From the NCBI GenBank assembly GCA_031769625.1, contig JAUIMM010000200.1, positions 51,668,001 to 51,732,000 of the forward strand: a DNA stretch of 64,000 nt, written 5' to 3'. The position numbers were made by a program, and so were the translations under genes. A model generated the notes under the pieces. It did not search any database. It saw nothing but the letters and a program-made list of their open reading frames with translations, and was not told the origin of the DNA. This DNA is from Taudactylus pleione (Eukaryota > Chordata > Amphibia > Anura > Myobatrachidae). Below, piece after piece: positions 56,583 to 64,000 of this stretch. Position 1 is the first letter of the stretch. Every line of letters starts with the position of its first letter.

Positions 56583-59500
56583 ATGTCACAACCAATAGAT
56601 ATAACTTTAGACTCAGTAAGGGTGAAACATTCAGTTAAATTTGTATCTTGGAATGTGGAAGGCCTAAACACCCCGATAAAAAGGAAAAAAATAGTACATC
56701 AACTGAAAAGGTTTAGACCAGATGTGGCTCTACTTCAAGAGTCACATTGGAAAAATATAGATAATAATGTAATTCGAGGCAATTGGATTAAGAATTTCAC
56801 TGCGGCTTCATATTCCACAAAAACAAGAGGTGTAATTATTTTATTTAGCAAATCGATACAATATGAGATCATTGACACTCTTATAGACACACAAGGGCGC
56901 TATATCTTTATGAAATTAAACATAGATGGAGAAAAAATTACAATTGCTAATATTTATGGTCCAAACAATTCACAAACTCCCTTTTTTTCAGAAATCTTTA
57001 CCAATTTACAGGGCTGGATGGAAGGCCCATTAATCCTAGGAGGCGATTTTAATACAGTGCTTTCCTCATCCCTAGACCGATCTGGAAATTCGGGTAGGTC
57101 AGAAGGAAGCGCACCCTCTTCTTTGTTATACATGAAGGAGTCAATGCAGTTAACAGACCCTTGGCGATACCAACACCCAGCCGACAGGGAATACAAATTC
57201 TACTCCAATCCTCATGACACATTCTCCAGAATAGATTTTTGGTTACTATCCCCTTGTTTACTCCATAGAGTGATAGACTCTGGCATTTACAATATCATGA
57301 TTTCAGATCATGCCCCCATTTGGTTCGTTCTAAAATTACACACCAGTCTCCAGCTCATATGACTGGAGATTTCCCGCTTATCTTGCTAATTCAGAAGATT
57401 TAAAAAAACTACTAGAACATAATTTTACAAATTATGCCACAGACAACTCACAACATATTTCTGACATTAACCTATTCTGGAGCGCCTCGAAACCTGTGAT
57501 GAGAGGCCATATTATTGGCTATGTCACCCACCGCCGTAGGAAATTGATTAATAAATTAAGAGAACTTAGCCAGACACTATCAGGGACATATTCCTGTTTC
57601 ATACAAAACCCCAGGGATGACAATAAAAATAAATACAAAGAAGCCAAGCTGCTTTATGACAATGCATGTGCAGAGCAAGCCTTATTAGATGTCACATTTC
57701 AAAAACAAAGATATTTCAAATGGGGTAACAGACCTGGCAAATTATTAGCTTCCATGCTTAAACAACATACGGCCCCCAAACATATCACAAGCTTTCCAAC
57801 ACCTCGGAGGTTCTTGCAGATCCCAATAAAATAGCGGAAGAATTTCTCCAATACTACCAACAACTTTATGAAATCCCTAACACTGATCAGAACTTAGGGA
57901 TTGAATTTCTACGTCAGGCAGGACTGCCCACACTCAATGAGGAGGAACGCTCTAGTTTAGATGACCCAATAACTGAGGAAAAAATTAAATGTATTATAAA
58001 CTCCTTACCAGGAGGAAAATCCCCTGGTCCTGATGGACTGAGTACAGAATACTACAAGATGCTATTACCACACATCACCCCATACCTTAAAGATTTGTTC
58101 AACTCCATACTGAATGGTAATACAGCCCCACCACAATTTAATGTGGCTCGTATTATAGCTCTCCATAAACCTAACCGTGACCCTACCCTAACTTCATCCT
58201 ATCGACCCATCTCCTTGTTAAACCAAGACTTAAAAATATTCTCCAAATTAATAGCACAAAGACTACAACCTATCCTTTCTAGAATTATACACCCATTTCA
58301 AACGGGCTTTATAAAGGGGAGACACTCCGTGCACAACATAAGAACCCTTATAGCGGCAATGACACACACCCACCAAGCCAAAGAATTATCCAACATCATT
58401 GTCAGCTGCGATGCCGACAAGGCATTTGACAAGGTATACTGGTCTCACTTGATAAGAATTTTTCACTTACAGCATTTTGGCCCAAATTTTATTCATGTTT
58501 TTGAGACATTATATAACTCCCCATCTGCATTCTTGACAATAAATAATCTTAACACCAAACATTTTACTTTACACAGAGGAATGCGTCAAGGCTGCCCATT
58601 ATCCCCCTGCTGTTTAATCTAGCAATTGACCCACTAATAAGACATTTTGTACAGCAGGAGGGATGGAAGGGTATAACTATAGCTAATCAAGAACTCAAAG
58701 TTTCAGCCTTTGCCGATGACCTATTACTGTATTTTCAGAACCCCAGACAGGCTATCCCACTACTACAAAATATACTTAATAAATTTGAATCCATAGCGAG
58801 ATTTCAGGTTAACACTGTCAAAACGGAGGCTTTAGCTTTCCACCCGCAAGCACGTAATAACTGGGGAAACACATTTCCTTTTAAGTGGGCTTCTACGCAA
58901 ATAAGCTACTTAGGCATCAAAATACCTGTACACCCCTCCCAACTATATGTTGCTAATCATGGTGAAATTCTAGCTCAAATGTTGAGAGACTTTAAGACAT
59001 GGTCTACCTTACCCCTTTCTTATATTGGACGTTGTAATGTTGTGAAAATGGTGAGTTTCCCCCGAATCCTATATATAACTCAGATGTTGCCCTTGCTATT
59101 CAAGAGAAAAGATCTCCGATTCTTGAATAAAGAGATGCGGAGATTTATTTGGGCAGGAAAGAGACCCAGAATTTCTCTTTTTAAACTCCAACAAACTACT
59201 GATTTAGGAGGAGTGAACTTACCATGATTAAAACATACTCCTTGGCAGCTAATTACCGGTTCGCCATGGACTGGATAGGTGGCCATAGTCATTTTAGCAA
59301 TTATAGTATTGAACAGGCGTTTAGCCCCGGAACACATCTGGCAGCTTTATTACACATGCACCCCGCTAATATCCCGACAGACATTAAAGAGAACATACTT
59401 TTATCCACCACATGTGCAGCCTGGAGGCAAACTCGATCAACATTAAAATTATCCTGGTCCCATACTCTTTTTCTCCCATTGTCAGACAACCCCCTCTTCC

Positions 59501-60426
59501 CTGGCGGTAGGACATTTCCCTACACAAAGGCCTGGTCCCTTCATGGTCTAAGATACTTAAACCATATGATAGATACTAATACTCAGCAACCATACTCACA
59601 TAGCCAGCTTCAGCAACAATTCCCTAACCTACTTATTCCTATTTTTCCTTATTTACAAGCATCTAGCTACTTACAAAGAACAATGAGAGTGTTTACAGAA
59701 GCAGATAAGCAATTTAGGCTTGATGAAATGCTACGTCTTCAGCTGGGTGATCCTTTCCCCTCTTCCAATATATATGCACATATAAGACCCATACTGGACT
59801 TATCTAAAATAATGGGAGGATTGGCCAAGTGGAAAAACGACTTCCCTAATTTGGATTTAACCTTCCTAACCCAAGCCACCAAAAGACAAAACAAAGATTT
59901 GATTTCCATTTCATATGCAGAAATGAATTATAAAATCCTACATAGGGCATATTATACCCCTAGATTACAATACTTAACAGGGAAATCCACAAACGCTGAC
60001 TGCTTTAAATGCAAATCTCCCAACGCCGATATTTACCATTGTCTATGGACATGCCCATATGTTAAACAATTTTGGGAACAGGTCTCTTTATATATTAAAA
60101 ATACACTACACATAGACTTTTTGATGACTCCAGAATGGGCCTTTTGGGGTAAATATGAATCTTCTTCTGTATATATATTGAGCAAATCGGAGAAACTTCT
60201 CTTGACAAAAGTAGCAGCTACAGCCAAAAAAACGATCTTATCCTTCTGGATAGAACCCAATGTACCTTCCCTTAATCTGATGATGCCAAGAATACTTTAC
60301 TTATTTAATATGGACTGGTCTTCCACAACTCTAGACAAAGAAAAAATTAGCAGGGAAGTTTTTCTCAATATGGCTTCCTTTCATACATACATTAACACCC
60401 GAACTGAAAACAGCTCTCAAACGTAG
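56583..60426 (+). pseudogene. L1 ORF2 (endonuclease-reverse transcriptase), broken
   Basis: About 1,280 codons. The endonuclease comes first: FVSWNVEGLNTP, LLQESHW, ILGGDFNTVL, SRIDFWLLS and SDHAPIW, all expected catalytic residues of the APE-like fold. Then a linker, then the reverse transcriptase: GKSPGPDGL, YRPISLLN, FQTGFIKGR, CDADKAFDKV, MRQGCPLSP and the FADD active site (about 58710). The tail has a Cys-rich CFKCKSPNADIYHCLWTCPY motif near 60003-60060. Frameshifts at about 57360, 57790, 58608 (in a C run, CCCCCTGCTG) and 59222. No in-frame substitution stop is obvious between them. It would nick target DNA and copy L1 RNA if intact. It is L1-type rather than CR1 or L2, given the endonuclease plus Cys tail and the A-run 3' end. 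Confidence 0.92.
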
Positions 60427-60781
60427 TTTTCAGTGGACGACTTGGTACAATTTAACAGTTATAGAAGGATAGCCACCTTTATAATAAAAATTGAAAAATA
60501 AATGACTTAAATAGATATGGTTTTCTAAAGATATATGGTTATGTGTTTTAAAATATGTTGACAGTTAATTATATATGTCAATTAAGACAATATTACTCCT
60601 GGAGTTAGATGGAGTTTTTTAATTTGTGAAAAAGGAATACAATAAAGTCTACTGTTTTCTTAATTTAAACTTTATACAATCACAATGTATAATGTGACAA
60701 GAATTTTACATTGTAACTTTTTGAATTTATGTCAATAAATAAAAAACTTTATTCAAAAAAAAAAAAAAGATGTTGATCATA

Positions 60782-61317
60782 GATTCTTGTGTCCTGTCCT
60801 GTTATTTAACTGTTTGTATATCAAACTAGAGGGTGCTACTACTCCTAGTATTACTGAGAGAGAAGATTTTTCCAGAGAAATATACTAGGGTAAGATAGAA
60901 AAAACAGAAATATTATTTAATAGATAGACTTCTGTACTTGGATCAATTTGATCTAGTATCCTCTCTTGTGTATCTGACCAGTGGCGAATTCTACCTCAAG
61001 GCTGCAGCCCCACAGTAAAATCCACCACAACTCCAATGAGCCTCCCTCACACCTGTAAGCCAAGATATAATTTAATTCTGGCAGCCCTGAGTTACTGAAT
61101 ATTGCCCCCTCAGTGGCAGTGGAGTGGCTAGCTGAGCCCTGCTGGCACCCACTGTAATCACCACCCCTTAAATGCCTCTGCCTATTGATCACGCAGAACC
61201 CATTCTGCACATTTGCCTAACGGGTCGTGCAGACGCGCAGTTTCCCTATAATCGGGAACCTGCGTTCAGCATTCTACATACATGCAATGCTGAATCATGC
61301 CCAATGTATGCTACACT
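60782..61317. other. intron, nothing recognised
   Basis: Between the L1 and Tc1 insertions. Short frames only. Confidence 0.45.
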
Positions 61318-62923
61318 TAGAGTGCATCCGGAAAGTATTCACAACGCTTCACTTTTTCCACATTTTGTTATGTTACAGCCTTATTCCAAAATGGAATATA
61401 TTCATTTTTGTCCTCAAAATTCTACACACAATACCCCATAGCATAAAAAGCTTTTTTGCGATTTTGCAAGTTTAATTAAAAAAAAGAAAAACTAAGAAAT
61501 TACATGTACATAAGTATTCACAACCTTTGCTCAATACTTTGTTGATGCACCTTTGGCAGCAATTACAGCCTCAAGTATTTTGCCACAAGCTTGGCAGACC
61601 TATCTTTGGGCAGTTTCGCCCATTCCTCTTTACAGCACATCTCAAGCTCCATCAGGTTGATTGGGAAGCGTCGGTGCACAACCATTTTCAGATCTCTCCA
61701 GAGATGTTCAATTGGATTCAAGTCTGGGCTCTGGCTGGGCCATTGAAGGACATTCACGGGGTTGTCCTGAAGCCACTCCTTCGATATTTTGGCTGCGTGC
61801 TTAGGGTCGTTGTCCTGCTGAAAGATGAACCGTCGCCCCAGTCTGAGGTCAAGAGCGTTCTGGAGCAGGTTTTCATCCAGGATGTCTCTGTACATTGCTG
61901 CATTCATCTTTCCCTCCATCCTGACTTGTCTCCCAGTTCCTGCTGCTGAAAAACATCCCTACAGCATGGTGCTGCCACCACCATGCTTCACTGTAGGGAT
62001 GGTATTGGCCTGGTGATGAGCAGTGCCTGGTTTCCTCAAAATATAACGCCTGGCATTCACTCCAAAGAGTTCAATCTTCGTCTCTCATGGTCTGAGAGTC
62101 CTTGAGGTGCACTTTGGCAAACTCCAGGCAGGCTGACATGTGCTTTTTACTAAAGAGTGGCTTCTGTCTGGCCACTCTACCATACAGGCCTGATTGGTGG
62201 ATTGCTGCAGAGATGGTTTTCCTTCTGGAAGGTTCTCCTCTCTCCACAGAGGAATGCTGTAGCTCTGACAGAGTGACGATCGTGTTCTTGATCACCTCCC
62301 TGACTAGGGCCCTTCTCCCCCGATCGCTCAGTTTAGACGGCTGGCCAACTCTAGGAAGAGTCCTGGTGGTTTCAAACTTCTTCCATTTATGAATGATGGA
62401 GGTCACTGTGCTCATTGGGACCTTCAAAGCAGCGGATATTTTTCTGCACCATTCCCCAGACTTGTGCCTCGAGACAATCCTGTCTCAGAGGTCTACAGAC
62501 AATTCCTTGGACTTCATGCTTAGTTTGTGCTCTGACATGCACTGTCAAGTGTGGGACCTTATTTAGACAGGTGTGTGCCTTTCAAAATCATGTCCAATCA
62601 ATTGAATTTACCACAGGTGGACTCCAAATAAGCTGTAGGAACATCTCAAGGATGATCAGTGGAAACAGGGTGCATCTGAGCTCAATTTTGAGCTTCATGG
62701 CAAAGGCTGTGACTACTTATGTACATGTGATTTCTTAAGTGTTTTTTTTTTTTTATTAAATTTGCAAAAATTAAAAAAAAAACTTTTTACACGTTGTCAT
62801 TATGGGGTATTGTGTGTAGAATTTTGAGGACAAAAATGTATTTATTCCATTTTGGAATAAGGCTGTAACATAACAAAATGTGGAAAAAGTGAAGCGTTGG
62901 GAATACTTTCCGGATGCACTGTA
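61318..62923 (-). mobile_element. Tc1/mariner transposon
   Basis: Long inverted ends: AGTGCATCCGGAAAGTATTC at 61321 and its complement at 62902-62920, continuing inward over more than 100 bases (TTATTCCAAAATGGAATA, ACACACAATACCCCAT). TA at 61318-61319 and 62922-62923 is the duplicated target. The length of 1.6 kb is standard. It carries a broken transposase on the minus strand. Confidence 0.95.
61563..62517 (-). pseudogene. Tc1-like transposase, broken
   Basis: ATG at 62517-62515. The N-terminal paired-like DNA-binding region includes RKISAALKVPMSTVTSIIHK and the GRP-box-like RVGQPSKLSDR. The catalytic part has QQDNDPKH (second Asp) and SPDLNPIEHLW (Glu of the DD34E triad). Breaks: TGA at about 62487-62485 (probably CGA mutated at a CpG), loss of the segment holding the first catalytic Asp around 62077-62090 with a frameshift (HLKDSQTMR runs straight into ETKIELFG), and TAG at about 61963 in place of the Trp of the MLWGCF motif. 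It is therefore inactive. The plus-strand frames here are shadows. Confidence 0.93.
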
Positions 62924-64000
62924 TGTATTACTGAGATAAGGCAGAAACATACATTATGTTCAGATACAAAAAAAATGGCAGAGATTACACTAATTACATT
63001 ATATTAAACTCTGCTGTTCTTGTAAGATTCCTACTGATCAGAAAATTAAATTTCAGCCTGATTAAATTCATAAATGATGGAACCCAATTAGATGTGCAAT
63101 GCAAGAAGTACATTGGAAACTCACATACAATGAAATATAATAACCATAGCAGCAAGCTGTTTGCAGTGTGTATTAATACAGCTGATTATAGTTGTACACT
63201 AAAAACCATTTCATTCATGATGATGTAATTCCAAAATTAACTTGCAACTGTGTAACATTTAGGGCTCATTATGCCCTATTACACATATGTGCTGCAAAAA
63301 TAGGTAACACGCATGAAAATTAAAACAAGCTTTAGATGCATTTTAGTGACTCTTTTAACATGCAGTTCATGTATTTTGCTTTTTCCAATATAACTGAATG
63401 AACTAAAAGCATGTATTATATGTTGCGTCATATGCATATTAGAATGCACATAATATGTAAATGATGCTTGTGGTGGCCATCCATACATGACACACAAGCA
63501 ATCATGAATAGAAAACACAGTATGTGCTATTTTCTTGCATCCATGGTCAGAGGTGGAACTGGGTATACCCACGCCTCCTAGTGAACTTTGGGTAGGTGCC
63601 CAGCAAAGCACATCTACCTTTTAACTCTAGAACGGGGGCCTCTTTTAAGCATCCACAATCAGGCCTGTGCACCCACAGAAGTCTCTACTCTGATAACAGT
63701 TAGCCCCTCTCACCTCTGGGTCTCATAGCACCCGCAAGCCCTGTAGTACCACCCTTGTCCATGGCCCATTTTTCATTTGTCGTTTATATTTATGTGTACC
63801 GTATTGTCATTTTGCATAGCGATCAATTATACATATTACATTCCCTGTTTATGCTCAGTTGCATGCAGTAATCTCAGTTCTGAAGCAAACCACAGAGAAA
63901 AGCATCCGTATTTTTATACCCTTAGTGGCATGGGCGTATTAATGCCCGAGGGTGCCCGTATGCAGCAGGTCCCCTCCTCTGAGCCGCACCCCCAAGCCCT
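62924..64000. other. intron, nothing recognised
   Basis: AT-rich up to 63400, then moderately GC-rich. No MERTK-type exon, RNA gene or clear repeat is seen up to the right edge. Confidence 0.45.

Larger units (their letters stand above)
53936..60781 (+). mobile_element. full-length L1-type LINE with 15-bp target duplication
   Basis: The element runs from 53951 (GGGGGCGTGGCC) to a terminal A run at 60754-60766. It is flanked by AAGATGTTGATCATA at 53936-53950 and 60767-60781. It has a 1.36-kb 5' UTR, ORF1, a 330-base spacer, ORF2 and a 340-base 3' UTR with AATAAA signals. The complete length of about 6.8 kb and the exact duplication indicate target-primed insertion of a full-length RNA. ORF1 has two stops and a frameshift; ORF2 has four frameshifts, so it cannot now move. 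Confidence 0.95.

Noticed and set aside
61527..62392. Plus-strand frames of 96-140 codons
   Set aside because: They are antisense shadows of the Tc1 transposase.

Overview
The window looks like nuclear DNA of a vertebrate, most likely an anuran amphibian and probably not a pipid (inference). Reasons: split genes with GT-AG introns, a MERTK-type receptor kinase 3' end, very dense miniature inverted-repeat elements (MITEs), and together an L1 LINE, a Penelope-like element, hAT and Tc1/mariner transposases, PIF/Harbinger-like elements and an endogenous retrovirus (ERV). There is no sign of operons, phage or prokaryotic genes.

Host genes, all on the minus strand. (1) A protein kinase C-like AGC kinase whose first three coding exons are exon 1 at 13007-12614 (Lys/Arg-rich N-terminus), exon 2 at 808-708 (glycine loop) and exon 3 at 237-67 (catalytic Lys and the helix-C Glu). 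Splice phases agree throughout; the rest of the kinase lies beyond the left edge. Intron 1 is about 11.8 kb and full of repeats. (2) The 3' end of a TAM-family receptor tyrosine kinase, best matched to MERTK: an exon at 51884-51748 and a C-terminal tail exon at 50839-50584. The tail is frameshifted, and the expected end of the kinase domain between the two exons is not visible.

Layout. 0-13 kb: PKC-like gene, with an array of nine hairpins (884-1459), GATA arrays and a 34-bp minisatellite in intron 1. 13-29 kb: intergenic repeats, including a Harbinger-like element, a Penelope-like endonuclease fragment with a hammerhead-like motif, poly-hairpin MITEs, several minisatellites and a 5S rRNA pseudogene. 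29.9-35.4 kb: a broken hAT transposase cut by a Harbinger-like element, plus a complete Harbinger-like copy with TTA target duplications. 36.7-42.3 kb: a minus-strand ERV with two LTRs, a tRNA-Gln primer-binding site and a CTAC duplication, sitting inside an older MITE. 42.3-50.5 kb: more MITEs. 50.5-51.9 kb: MERTK 3' exons. 53.95-60.77 kb: a full-length but inactivated L1 with a 15-bp target duplication. 61.3-62.9 kb: an inactivated Tc1-like transposon.

Most unusual are the poly-hairpin elements: one array of nine consecutive hairpins in the kinase intron, and a separate family of four copies in which nearly the whole element is made of adjacent hairpins. All homology calls come from reading the sequence; no database search was run.
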